64,000 nucleotides of DNA from Diploptera punctata (Eukaryota > Arthropoda > Insecta > Blattodea > Blaberidae): contig JASPKZ010010239.1 in NCBI GenBank assembly GCA_030220185.1, forward strand, positions 1,692,001 to 1,756,000, in the 5' to 3' direction. The first letter of the stretch is position 1; every line of letters begins with the position of its first letter. The position numbers and the translations under genes are program-made. The notes under the pieces are model-generated. The model was not told the origin of the DNA, did not search any database, and saw nothing but the letters and a program-made list of their open reading frames with translations. Positions 1 to 9,935 of the stretch are shown piece by piece.

Positions 1-53
1 AAAGTTAAAACAGAGGAATACAGTATTAACTTTAAAAGGCAAAAAAAAAGAAG

Positions 54-735
54 CCCCAAATGGGAGTCAATGACCAATCGCATTTCAATAAATTTTGATT
101 TACAACCAATCACACTCGTTTTTCACCTCGACCTTACCAATTTAACTTTAATCACTTTAGAATCAAGCTCCTCCTTTTTAACATTCTGAACAGGCCAGAG
201 CATAATTTTGCAGTGACTGGCTCTCTAAGAAATACGTTGAATATAACAGTCTATATATTAAGATATAAGATTCCTAGTACACGAATGTAGCCTGATAGTT
301 CTTGCGGGATATAATATAAAACATTTGTAGTAATTGATTATACCACAAAGAAAAGAAACGACTGTTTGCACATTCTTAAAGGTATTATCTTCCAGGAAAT
401 TACGTTCCAGAAAAATATAATTGACTTATTTACATCATAGGATATCATAAATTAATTAATAACCTATAATGTTGGTTACAAACAGTTTCATGTGTTTCAT
501 TTTTCTCCACTAGGGTGCATTCTTACAATATTGCGATCCTTTGACAATTAATAATGTGATCTAGTTGTAGTGATGAACAAATGAAGCATAACAAACGTTT
601 CTCATTTCTTTCACATATATCGCCGTTTACATTAAATAAATATTTCTAAATAACTGTATTTAAATAATAATTTGTGAGTGAACAGCTTAATATTATTGGT
701 TAAATAGTCCTAACAATATATATAGTTATAACAAG
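54..735 (+). repeat. Unclassified ~0.7 kb interspersed repeat (family R), copy 1
   Basis: This stretch is homologous to 30461-31120 (same strand) and 50425-51153 (opposite strand). All three share the start CCCCAAAYGGGAGYCAATGACC, a middle part near GTGTTTCATTTTTTCTCC, and an end TTAAATAGTCMTAACAA. No open frame or family protein is seen. In copies 2 and 3 short inverted ends (ACTATTTAAC and GTTAAATAGT) flank the unit. That suggests a non-autonomous DNA element, but copy 1 has lost its left end. Confidence 0.6.
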
Positions 736-1139
736 TGTTAATATTTAACATGTTCATACTCTTTAGCATGGTGTTACCTAATATAATGTTATATATATAG
801 GGAAGTTCGGGTAATGTGAATCCTTCTGTTTGAGTGGACCCTATTAATATCTTCTTTAATTGGTGCTGCCCTCAAAGAGAAAATATTTAACTTCTTCCCC
901 TCATCAGCCTAGACGGGTTCAAGGCCAGTTTATTTTATTCGTTGTGCGAATATGGGTTTATTTGTCATGTTTATGAAAATGGCCTCTTTAAAAGTTTTTC
1001 GAGCTAAGAATCAATTCTTAATTTCTGCTATTAAATATTACAAATGTTGAAAAAACTCCTTAATGCATTATATTATGTAGATGCTGCTTTAATATACTGA
1101 CAGATTTGGTTTGATATTATGTGACATGGTAGCGGTATA
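736..1139. other. AT-rich stretch, no feature recognised
   Basis: No coding frame, tRNA-like box or inverted repeat was recognised here. A short (TA)n run occurs near 790-800. Confidence 0.4.
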
Positions 1140-1515
1140 AAATAATTAAACATAACAAAGGAATTCGGTTAATTGTGGTTATTGCGTGTTATCCATAACA
1201 GATAAATATACGCTGTCGCGGAGATTTTTCTATAGCTTTTTGAGACATTCAATTCTGTGTATATTAATTTAGGTATCTGTTATGGTTTAGGCAGCGTAAG
1301 CCATTTAAACGTCCAAAAGAACTACTTTTTCACGTTTTCCACTACAAAGAGCTATTTTTAAGGGTATGGGAGTTGAGAATTACAACTCTTATACCCCATG
1401 TTCATCCACGGAATCTCCAAAACATTTTACAAAAAGTCCCATCACAATCGGATGAACGGTTTGGCTGCGCATAGAATACAAACAAACATTCATTTTTATG
1501 TATTAGATATAATAA
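1140..1515 (-). mobile_element. Helitron-like repeat fragment, copy 1
   Basis: The reverse complement matches 3682-4030: both carry the conserved block GGTTTAGGCAGCGTAAGCC and a block around a TGATCCGATTTTGATGGAG-like motif. Classification rests on the better-preserved copy at 3682-4145, which ends in CTAG after a GC-rich stretch. No protein remains. Confidence 0.4.
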
Positions 1516-1572
1516 CAGATTAAACTTTTTTGTCAAGAATGTAACTATTTTTATTTTCTATTTAATTTTAAT

Positions 1573-1929
1573 TCCATCCATCTATAGTAATTCTGCCCGA
1601 AGGCAGGTTCTTCACTTCAATCATAGCAATTTCATGCTATGCTTGCTGCTTTACTAGGGAATTGTGTAGGTGTGGTAGCTTCCCGTTGCTTTCCACACCG
1701 GTGAAGGATGATGATGATAATGATAATGGTTAAGGATGATAATGATAAGGGTGATGGCCATATGATTTCGGGGACCGTTTGGGACTTAAAGTTTTCCTGA
1801 CATTTGTCTTACAGGTGAGGAAAAACCCCGATAAAAACCTCACCCAGAAAAAAACTACCCCGACCGGGGATCGAACCCGGGCCCGCTGCGTGACAAGGCA
1901 GCACGCTACCTCGAGACCACAGCGGTGGA
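1573..1929 (-). mobile_element. SINE-1 copy A, near full length
   Basis: On the minus strand a tRNA-like head begins TCCACCGCTGTGGTCTCGAG. It has a loop CTTGTCACGC and B box GGTTCGATCCCCGGTCGGGG, which resembles tRNA-Asp. A body with CCTCACCTGTAAGACAAATG follows, then a variable ATC/ATT-rich stretch and a 3' end with two hairpins finishing CTATGGATGGA. The flanks share AATTAAA-type sequence, a possible target duplication. This copy defines the family with 10 other copies in the window. Confidence 0.88.
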
Positions 1930-2025
1930 CTAATTTAATTAAGTATGTGTTTTTATATTTGTATTTTTATTAAAATATTAGTTAATTAATTTGTAATTTT
2001 AACAGCCTATTAGTTGTCTTAGTCA

Positions 2026-2026
<1 letters not shown>

Positions 2027-2063
<37 letters not shown>
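2027..2063. repeat. (TA)n microsatellite
   Basis: About 18 uninterrupted TA units. They are followed by a TTTTTCTTATCAT motif that also follows the tRNA-like sequence at 2365 and recurs at 37167. Confidence 0.9.
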
Positions 2064-2066
<3 letters not shown>

Positions 2067-2294
2067 TTATTTTTCTTATCATACCATATTAAGCTTGCAT
2101 TGCTCAATGTTAAAGATTTAATTATAACATCGATAAAGCGTCACTGCTATAAAGTAAAATAAAATATTCTCTTTAATTTGCTTACTTGATATAGTCAGCT
2201 ACTAGATGGCAGTGAAGACAGTGTTCTCGCGTCATCTAGTAATAATGGAGTGTATAATACATATATAAGAAAAATAAGTGTTTGAATTGGATTC

Positions 2295-2364
2295 GCCTGG
2301 TAGTGTAATGGATATCACGCTGAGGTACAGACTCAGAGATCCGGGTTCGAATCCCGTCCAGGCA
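2295..2364 (+). tRNA. tRNA-like sequence (anticodon ACA if folded), probably a repeat component
   Basis: The 70-nt sequence folds into most of a cloverleaf: a 6-bp acceptor stem GCCTGG/CCAGGC, a D-arm GTGTAATGGATATCAC, a 5-bp anticodon stem CTGAG/CTCAG with loop GTACAGA, and a B box GGGTTCGAATCCC. The loop would read ACA, which is unusual for a functional Cys tRNA. The acceptor is one pair short. The flanking TTATTTTTCTTATCAT motif recurs at 37167 beside a piece of the same tRNA end. A pseudo-tRNA or SINE head is therefore more likely than a working gene. Confidence 0.45.
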
Positions 2365-2384
2365 TTTATTTTTCTTATCATACC

Positions 2385-2410
<26 letters not shown>

Positions 2411-2417
<7 letters not shown>

Positions 2418-3070
2418 TTTATGATTTTTGTAGGAATTAAGGCACCGAAAATTTGAGGCATTCTAAGAGTTAAAATTGAAAGATATATTAAAATAATTTA
2501 TTTATATTAAACCGAAATTATGATAAACTCTCTTAGGTTCAGTTCTTTAAAAAATGTTATATGTATTATACAAATTTTCAATAACTACATTTGTAAAATA
2601 TTTAACCATATCTCCGTTTAAAATTTGCATTATATAACGCGTGCTTCAGAAATGATCAAGTTTATTCAATTTAAATATTGTTATTTTTCTTTTACTTTGA
2701 AAAAAGAAATAAATGAATGTTATTGTTAATGAATGAAACGGCCGGAGGATAGAGGAGCAGTGACATGGCACACTTTGATCTCTGTTAACTCAGCTGCAGC
2801 TGACTAGCTCCGAGTTATACTTCCATTTACTTGCCTTTGTGCTTCACCTATAACAAGGTGAAATTTTACTCTACCCCCGACTTCTTTCCCCGGATTTCGT
2901 TCTCTTTGCTCATCTTCAAATTCCCGGGAATTTTACAATCTTTTAGGCCTATTCCAACAATTTCGGCTTTTAGTATCGGTGGTCTAAAGGTTACTATACT
3001 CTGACGTCTTGCCCAAAACACATGTATGAGTATCGAGGACGGAATAATAAGACGAATAGCATTTGTTTTC
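2411..3070. other. No feature recognised
   Basis: AT-rich to 2720, then a more balanced stretch to 3060 with no long open frame and no match to the other repeats in this window. Confidence 0.4.
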
Positions 3071-3341
3071 CAGCCTCATGGGCTAGTGGTCAGTGTTTCT
3101 GACTTCAGTTTATGAGGTCCCGGGTTCGATTCCCGGTAAGATCATAGGAACGTTTCCTTAAAGGTTGCCCATGGTCTGGAATTTAGGTTCAGTTTAGGTT
3201 AAGGAATCTCCTGGCGCTTATTTATCATTTATCACACATCACATCATCACGGTAACGTAATCTGCCTTCCAGGTTATCCATTCTAAGAAATGAATTACAA
3301 TTCCGCCAATACAAGGAGAGAAAGCCGGAAATGTCATAAAA
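3071..3341 (+). mobile_element. SINE-5 copy, tRNA-derived
   Basis: A tRNA-like head (A box GGGCTAGTGGTCAG, B box GGTCCCGGGTTCGATTCCC) is followed by a body containing TTGCCCATGGTCTGGAATTT. Homologous copies lie at 47412-47708 (+), and partial ones at 15893-16045 (-) and 54493-54632 (-). The family ends near CAGAAATGACA..TGGGGCATT in the longer copy. Confidence 0.75.
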
Positions 3342-3681
3342 ACTAATCTGATGGCATTGGACAAGAAAACTCATCATATTTCTTTTAAATGGAAAATTAC
3401 ATAGAAAATGTCCATCGCCGACTGGACTAAATTCACATGCTACTTTAGAAACGAAAACCTGCCATTCGAATGTATTTTTCATAGCATAAGAATTTTGTTA
3501 TAGAAACCAATTGTGTGAAATTCTTTGGAATCAAAATAAATTTATCCCTAGATATGTTACTTATCCAGAGAATAAATACCAATTTTACTCGACGTATAAT
3601 TTATTCCTACTTTATCCTCTATTAGAACGAAATTTACTTTATATAATTATAGAATAAATATATATAATATATTAAAATCAA

Positions 3682-4145
3682 TATTTGTTTGTTTGTTTGT
3701 TTATTCGTATTCTATGCGTGGCCATACCGTTGATCCGATTTTGATGGAGTTTCTTGCAAAATGTTCAGATGAATCCCTGGATGAACATAGGCTATAAGGG
3801 AGTTATAATATTCAACACTTTCACCCCTAAAAATCACCCTATCTAGTGAAAAACGAGAAATAAAGTTCCTATTTTGACGCTTAAATGGCTTACGCTGCCT
3901 AAACCATAACAAATACACAAAATTAATGTTCACAGAATTGAATATCTCAAAACCCTCTACAAAAAAGTCCGCGACAGCATACGTTTATCTTCTACGGATA
4001 ACTCACAATAACCATTTTTGTCTTCCGTTGATGACAAGAAGATTGGGATAAGCAGATTCCTGGGCAAGTATAACAGCGCACGGCTGGTGGTAAAAACACA
4101 TTAACATTTATTTAGGAGTAGCAGCGCACGCCCGGTATTAGCTAG
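3682..4145 (+). mobile_element. Helitron-like repeat fragment, copy 2, with CTAG 3' end
   Basis: It matches 1140-1515 in opposite orientation. The right end reads GCGCACGCCCGGTATTAGCTAG followed by T. Helitrons end in CTRR (often CTAG) just after a short GC-rich stretch and insert between A and T. No Rep/helicase coding is left, so this would be a non-autonomous or truncated copy. The terminal hairpin is weak, so the call is tentative. Confidence 0.42.
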
Positions 4146-4256
4146 TCTATCATAGAAATTAATTGAAGTTTTGCATAATTCATTTCTATAAAATTTTGAA
4201 GATGCATTTTTTTATGTTATAAGATGTTCAAGACCAAATTTAGGCTCTACATACAG

Positions 4257-4416
4257 ATTTTAGAGAAAACGTTTTCTTATTCAAAGTATGGAAATAATTA
4301 TGTGTTATGGACATTGTAAATTAATCCACAAAACATATTTTAGAGAAATCTTTCTCTTATTCAAAGTATGAAAATAATTGTGTGATATGGAAATTGTAAA
4401 TTACTCCACAAACACT
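4257..4416. repeat. 80-bp tandem duplication
   Basis: Two adjacent, roughly 85-90% identical units begin ATTTTAGAGAAA at 4257 and 4337. Both contain TTATTCAAAGTATG and end in ATCCACAAA or CTCCACAAA. Confidence 0.85.
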
Positions 4417-4794
4417 TTTTGAATAGTTCTTTTTCTTTGCCTCGCTTATATTGTAAGGCACATAACGTAATTAATTAATTTTTATTCTTTAGAGATGCTT
4501 TAAAACCTAAGGTCGTATTTGGTCCATTAGGTTTTAGGGATAGTCTACTATGAAATGATGAATTGGATGACGTAAATCCCGATAATGAAATTCCAATCCA
4601 ACATTTGCCTTTACGGCTGAAGAAGTCAAGAAAATGCCTCAGTAAATTTGGTCTGTACCGGACATTTAACGCGAAACACAAACACTTGTCGCTTCATTCT
4701 ACTCATTCGGCTTTTTATAGAATTTTTAACAGATCTGGTATAAAATTGTTCTCTTTCGATAGTTATTATTTTTTAAGGAATTTCATAATTCGCT
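4417..4794. other. No feature recognised
   Basis: Short overlapping open frames occur on both strands near 4475-4796, but none resembles a known family. The region differs from the repeats elsewhere in the window. Confidence 0.35.
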
Positions 4795-4796
4795 AA

Positions 4797-5090
4797 TTCA
4801 CTGACATTATTGAATCCATAGGCTCATGATCGCGCGAAATTAAACTCTCCATACATCTATATCCTTATATTTTCCATTCACTCCCTGTATAATCTAAATC
4901 TCTCAAATAATGGGAATTGTTTTTCTCGTGCTTCAACTTTGCCTACCTACTGGGCGCTTTGCTTCTCATTTTCCTGCAGTTCCCTTTTTTAATCACCATT
5001 CGTGCCATCGCGGTCTATGAGATTCAACTGTTCATTTTATATCAGGTTTTCCATAAAAATCTTATGTCACTTCATAATTCCATTACCTGA
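4797..5090 (-). pseudogene. RTE-type LINE (group A), 3' end remnant
   Basis: On the minus strand it aligns with 14940-15250 and 33410-33690. It carries degraded versions of the RLRWAGHVARM and W..D...A.DR..W stretches that follow reverse transcriptase in RTE-type elements, ending at a degenerate form of the family terminus (CTACGGGTTCGATAGTGCCA). Many substitutions and frame breaks. Confidence 0.65.
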
Positions 5091-5182
5091 GTTTAACCTA
5101 TCGGAAGGCCGCCTAGGTCTTATAATGGCGTCGAGAGAGGGATTTTAAACTATGGATCACACACATACATTTTTGATCACAC

Positions 5183-5488
5183 AATGACATGGATTTCTCC
5201 CCGAATGAGTGATCAGCTCAATGGCAGTGCCTCCTCCGAGACATCACAACATAAAGACGAAACACACTATTCACGAACAATCATAGTAAACATGGTGACT
5301 GGTAATGGTGAGTGTGGTGGCCAGATGACGTTAGATGATTGTTGTGCCTTAACGTTTCCTTAATTTGTTTAGCAGTTGCGGAAAAAACGCCGACAAATAT
5401 CGTCACCCAGGAAACGTATCGAAATCGGGATCGAACTGAGCCCGCTACATACGAGGAAGGTGCTCTATCCCGAGACTACAGCGGTGGA
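5183..5488 (-). mobile_element. SINE-6 (divergent relative of SINE-1)
   Basis: The minus-strand head resembles SINE-1 (GTCCACCGCTGTAGTCTCGGG, B box near GTTCGATCCCGATTTCG). The body differs, with GAGATGATCACTCATT-like sequence. It aligns with 22660-22965 over its body. Confidence 0.6.
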
Positions 5489-5502
5489 CGAGCACATAAT
5501 AA

Positions 5503-5776
5503 TAGTAATATATGGTAATAACTAACAACAAAATTATTTTAAATCATTTCTTGTCAACTACATTATATATCAAGTTGTCTTATTTGAATAACCCTAATCT
5601 TACATTGTATTTACTGTGTATTCTATAGTATATAGTAATACTATGGTATATAGTAATAATATGGTAATAACCAACAACAAAATTATTTTAAATCATTTCT
5701 TGTCAACTACATTATATATCAAGTTGTCTTATTTGAATAACCCTAATCTTATATTGTATTTACTGTGTATTCTTTG
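5503..5776. repeat. Tandem duplication with ~149-bp period
   Basis: Two near-identical ~124-bp blocks start ATGGTAATAACYAACAAC at 5512 and 5661 and end GTATTTACTGTGTATTCT. A short TAGTAATA-rich spacer separates them. Only a handful of differences are visible, so the duplication is recent. Confidence 0.88.
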
Positions 5777-5783
5777 TGGAGGA

Positions 5784-5787
<4 letters not shown>

Positions 5788-5847
<60 letters not shown>

Positions 5848-5872
5848 ATATATATGTGTATGTGTGTGTGTG
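5788..5872. repeat. (TA)n / (TATG)n / (TG)n compound microsatellite
   Basis: Long alternating TA, passing into TATG and then TG units. It is the source of a spurious IYIYIY reading frame. Confidence 0.92.
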
Positions 5873-5879
5873 TATTGTT

Positions 5880-6899
5880 TTATGTTTGTTTTATAGGCTA
5901 AATTTTAATTCTAAAAAATCGAAGTCAATCACAAAGAGAAATACACAGTCTGGCCCCTAAATGCAAGGCTGAGCATATTATACCTGTTACATCTATGTAC
6001 GGATGTGGTTGCACATAGGCGTGTAAGTAATATATATATACAGTTTTTTAAATCGTGAAACAGAAATAGGCCATCAGGTTTCGTGAGCAATGTCATCGTA
6101 AATACATACATTTACATTTTTCCGAAAAATGTCCACTAATAGGTCTATATTTAAGTTAAGTAACCAATTGTCAATTTGGCCGGATTTTGTTGCCTAGGAT
6201 ATTCGTGTGCGTCACTGGATCAGAGATTAGGTGATGCAGAAACAAAAAAATAAATAGTGAACAAGGGCAATTGATTATTATCGAATGGGGATGTAGGAGG
6301 ACGTGGCTTTATTGGAAGGGACTTTTTTTTAATTCCTCCTAGATTATTTAAATAGCTTAGCTACATATCGCTGGATGTAGCCAAAATTAACATTGCTATT
6401 TTATGGACAACTGTAATCGAGGAAGCTTGGGATAAGGGAATGTCTTAAGCACAGTTGGTATTCCTTTAACAATCCATACATTTCTGTGACACGAGATTCT
6501 ATGGCTCTCGACTTCACATACTTACGAAGTGTGCTCCTCACCTTAAACATTTCATGGATAAAAGCACGATCTTCGAATTGCGAGTTTCTTTCTCATGAAA
6601 GCCTCCAACCCTGGGACTGCATTAATTTTATATCAGAATATATTGGCTTGATGAGATGTATACTATGTCAGAGTTTGTTCTACTTCGAAAAAATCACTTC
6701 TTGAAGTCTAAATTAGGCATGTAACAGCAACAGGTTAGACGGTTTGTTGAATCTATCAATGAAGTGAAGGATGAAGCTTAATAATGGCTTCCTTTGCAAC
6801 AGTATATCTCATTTCTGTTAGAGGTTGAACTTCTTACATGTAAAATTTGATGAAGGTATACAGATGGAATATATGATTCTTATCGTAGTGCAAGTTGGT
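5880..6899. other. No feature recognised
   Basis: About 1 kb of mixed sequence with only short open frames on either strand. No tRNA-like box, terminal repeat or LINE motif was seen. Confidence 0.35.
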
Positions 6900-6903
6900 G
6901 AAA

Positions 6904-6928
6904 GGGGGCCCGGGGGCTCTGGGGGGGG
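6904..6928 (+). repeat. G-run cluster
   Basis: Runs of five, five and eight G within 25 bases, separated by CCC and CTCT. It could in principle form a G-quadruplex if the last run is split. It stands out sharply from the AT-rich background. Confidence 0.7.
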
Positions 6929-7226
6929 CAGTTAGATATAATTAGCCTCTGTCTTGCGGTTCGGGTGCCTGCGGGATACTTGGCTCACACAGGTATATAA
7001 AAACAGCAACAACTCTCCTTTGTTTTGTGTGTTCTACTCTAATGGGAGCTGCGGGCGAGGCGGGCTGCCTACACAAAGTTCGCAGGAGTTGCTACTGTAT
7101 GTTACCCTACTCAGGATGCCTAATTCCTTGTCTCTCCCTACGTGGATTAATATTATCAGAGTTAGGAAGAGGAAATACACATATTTTATATATACCATCA
7201 TACTTATCCATGGATTATCAGATATA

Positions 7227-8578
7227 CAGGGCAAGTCAAAATGTTGTGCAGGTTCTCAGAAATTTATTATGTGAAATGTAATGAACATATAATATCGTGA
7301 GACATATTGTATGAAAGGTAAACTCTCAAAGTTTAGTTGTCCACTTCTAAAGTTCCGCGTTCACCCGCAAGATGTCAACAGCAGAGCAGTAAAGGAAAAT
7401 GGCGTTGACTGGGGATCAGAAGTCTTTCTGTGTGCTTGATTACCATGTAAACAACTCTGTGACTAGTGTTCAACGACATTTCCGTACCAGATACGATAAA
7501 GACCCGCCGGATGGGAGATCCATTCGTAAGTGGTACACACAATTTAGGGATTCAGGCTGTATCTGTAAACGAAAATCGACTGGCCGTCCGTCGACGAGTG
7601 AAGAGACAGTCGAACGCGTTCGCACATGCTTCGTGCGGAGTCCACAGAAATCCACCTACCGGGGAGCGACAGAATTTCAACTACCACAAAAAACTGTATG
7701 GCGGATTCTCCGGAAACGTTTACAGATGAAACCCTACCACTTGCAACTGGTTCAAGCCTTAAAACCCGCCGATTATGCTTTGCGAGCGTCCTTCTGTGTT
7801 GATTTTCTCGCATTAATGGAAGAGAATGAGTTCCATGAGAGGGTAGTTTACAGTGATGAAGCGACTTTCCACCTTTCAGGAAAAGTGAATAGACACAATG
7901 TAAGGATTTGGGGAACTGGTAACCCCCATGCAACTCTGGAACATCAACGCGATTCTCCGAAAGTGAATGTCTTTTGTGCCATTTCCCATGCAAAGGTTTA
8001 TGGGCCCTTTTTCTTTCATGAACGTACTGTGAACGGACATGTTTTCCTTGATATGCTACAACAATGGCTCCTTCCGCAGCTTGAAGCGGATAGTCCAGAT
8101 TTCATTCTGCAGTTGGATGGTGCCCCTCCACATTACCATGGCAGTGTTCGAGACCATTTGAATACGGCTTTACCACAACGCTGGATAGGCCGTGCATCTC
8201 AGGGTGATCAACAACTCATTCATTGGCCACCTCGTTCACCAGATCTAACCCCGTGTGATTTCTTCATGTGGGGTCTTGTAAAGGATCATGTTTACGTACC
8301 ACCACTTCCAACAACACTGCATGAACTGCGTGCCCGCATCACAGCAGCCATTGCTGATATCGACCGCGGACTGCTACAGAAAGTTTGGCAGGAGATTGAA
8401 TATCGGCTTGACATCTGTCGTGTAACAAAAGGCGCTCACATAGAACATCTGTGAATATTTAAAAAAAAAAAAACTTTGAGAGTTTACCTTTCATACAATA
8501 TGTCTCACAATATTATATGTTCATTACATTTCACATAATAAATTTCTGAAAACCTGCACAACATTTTGACTTGCCCTG
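7227..8578 (+). mobile_element. Complete Tc1/mariner-superfamily transposon with 108-bp TIRs
   Basis: The termini read CAGGGCAAGTCAAAATGTTG at 7227 and its complement ending at 8578. TA dinucleotides flank both sides (7225-7226 and 8579-8580), the expected target duplication. The inverted repeats, 7227-7334 and 8471-8578, are 108 bp long and differ at about two positions. They end inward in a palindromic AAACTCTCAAAGTTT. A single intact transposase frame lies between. Near-identical arms and an unbroken frame indicate recent insertion and possible activity. Confidence 0.93.
7399..8454 (+). CDS. Tc1/mariner-superfamily (IS630-like) transposase, intact
   Basis: A 351-residue transposase that would cut and paste the surrounding element in the nucleus. 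Residues 1-60 form a helix-turn-helix with the linker KSTGRPST; a second DNA-binding part (KTVWRILRKR) lies near 95-105. The catalytic triad is Asp in VYSDEATFH (about 150), Asp in LQLDGAPPH (about 235) and Asp in SPDLTPCDFF (about 282). I count 46 residues between the second and third Asp, against 34 in classic mariner and Tc1. The start ATG follows AAAGGAAA and gives the usual family length. The frame ends GAHIEHL just inside the right TIR, so 5' and 3' untranslated parts are short. Host regulatory signals were not identified. Confidence 0.93.
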   Translation: MALTGDQKSFCVLDYHVNNSVTSVQRHFRTRYDKDPPDGRSIRKWYTQFRDSGCICKRKSTGRPSTSEETVERVRTCFVRSPQKSTYRGATEFQLPQKTVWRILRKRLQMKPYHLQLVQALKPADYALRASFCVDFLALMEENEFHERVVYSDEATFHLSGKVNRHNVRIWGTGNPHATLEHQRDSPKVNVFCAISHAKVYGPFFFHERTVNGHVFLDMLQQWLLPQLEADSPDFILQLDGAPPHYHGSVRDHLNTALPQRWIGRASQGDQQLIHWPPRSPDLTPCDFFMWGLVKDHVYVPPLPTTLHELRARITAAIADIDRGLLQKVWQEIEYRLDICRVTKGAHIEHL

Positions 8579-8584
8579 TATTAA

Positions 8585-8800
8585 TTATGCTATATTATAA
8601 GAAATCTACAGTTTTAAAATGCATATTAAAACACCGTTGAGGTTATGTAATAAGATGTTAAATATAAATGGAGAAGATGAAACATTGATTTTGAAAGGCC
8701 CTCCATATTAGAACTATTTAATAATTTAATTGAGAACGACTGACTTACCAGGTACTAATTTTGTATTTAACATCTTATTATAAGAAAGATAAACATCCTA
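8585..8800 (+). mobile_element. Penelope-like element (PLE) end, subfamily I
   Basis: It contains GAGAAGATGAAACATTG..TTTTGAAAGG, the C-terminal codon and stem-loop pattern seen at other PLE ends here, followed by TTGAGAACGACTGACTTACCAGGT. The minus-strand stretch 24297-24440 aligns with it. Flanking complementary ATAAGATGTTAAATA (8649) and TATTTAACATCTTAT (8764) form an inverted repeat around it. Confidence 0.6.
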
Positions 8801-9640
8801 ATATTTTAACATACCATCACCATCATCAACATTCCTCTCCTAGTAGATAACAGGACATACACAAATCATTTCTACAGAGTGCTGTACTGTGCCGACTTCG
8901 GCTCATTCTGTGTACTTCCTTTTTACGCACAGTACCTAGTTTCTTTAATCTATAGTTCTTTCTCCGTTTTTCTCAAATTCCCAAGGTATTTTTATTCGCT
9001 GCGGTATTTTCAATTGTTTCACAGTATTTTCTTAATATGTGTTCTAACCTGATCCCGTTTTCTACTAATTAAGCCTAAACATCTTCTTGCCTTGTTTCTC
9101 TCATAGTCATATATTTGAAATTGGTTTGGTTCATTTAATTTGTAATATTTTAACTCACGTACAATATTTCCCCTTTTTTCACGGCTTCTGATATTAAATT
9201 TATCGATTTTAGTATTTCATGATTCTTAAAATAATCCTAATTTTTGTTTGATAAATTATTAAATATTTAAACAAATTTACAGAATTTTATGGGAATGTTA
9301 AGATAATAAAAAGTGCAACAATATTCTATAATTAAAAAAGTTATAAGAGTGAAACGAATCCTTAAAGAGGACTGCACCATATTAATAATTCTAATAATAT
9401 CTGTATTTCTTCCTTTTTTACCGTTAAACCTATCTTTGTTTAGATATTCTTACATGCTTCACGACACCCGGGCCTCCCAGAGACACGACCTGTTGGTAGT
9501 GAATTTTAAATTATAGTTCACACGTACTTTTCATACCACACAAAACATGGAGGACGTCCATGTACGAATGATTAGCTTAAACATTATATATGATAATTTT
9601 TAATGATACATAAATGGCCACGTAACTAGAGAGAAGAAAC
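8801..9640. other. Unassigned region
   Basis: Mixed AT-rich sequence. The minus strand near 8930-9100 has a short coding-like stretch (KARRCLGLISRKRD) that I could not assign, broken by stops. Nothing else was recognised. Confidence 0.35.
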
Positions 9641-9649
9641 AAATAGAAA

Positions 9650-9800
9650 TATCGAAATTACAATGGGAGGATGAGTTGAATGGATATGCTAAGATTTGGG
9701 ATCGAGGAATTGGTGAAGAGAGGCACAGGACCGAGCATAATTGGAGGAGGCTCCTTGAGGAGACCAAAACTCAGAAATGAGTTATTGCGCCAGTGATGAT
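9650..9800 (+). pseudogene. RTE-type LINE C-terminal scrap
   Basis: The plus strand reads WEDELNGYAKIWDRGI...HNWRRLLEETKTQK. This resembles the last W-rich segment of RTE-type ORFs (D.W...A.DR..W) and is followed by GATGATATTT, like other RTE tails here. Only about 40 codons survive. Confidence 0.4.
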
Positions 9801-9824
9801 ATTTCGTGTATAGTTAATCAGTAT

Positions 9825-9825
9825 A

Positions 9826-9862
<37 letters not shown>
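9825..9862. repeat. (AT)n microsatellite
   Basis: Uninterrupted AT units. Confidence 0.9.
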
Positions 9863-9866
<4 letters not shown>

Positions 9867-9935
9867 CAATTCTACAGAGTATTAAGATATACAACAAAAT
9901 AGTACCAACTTATAAATATGAAAATAATGTATAAA

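Noticed and set aside
5155..5490. Treating SINE-6 as an ordinary SINE-1 copy
   Set aside because: The head is similar but the body differs and matches 22660-22965 better.
8930..9100. Possible coding remnant (KARRCLGLISRKRD, minus strand)
   Set aside because: Too short and stop-broken to assign to a family.
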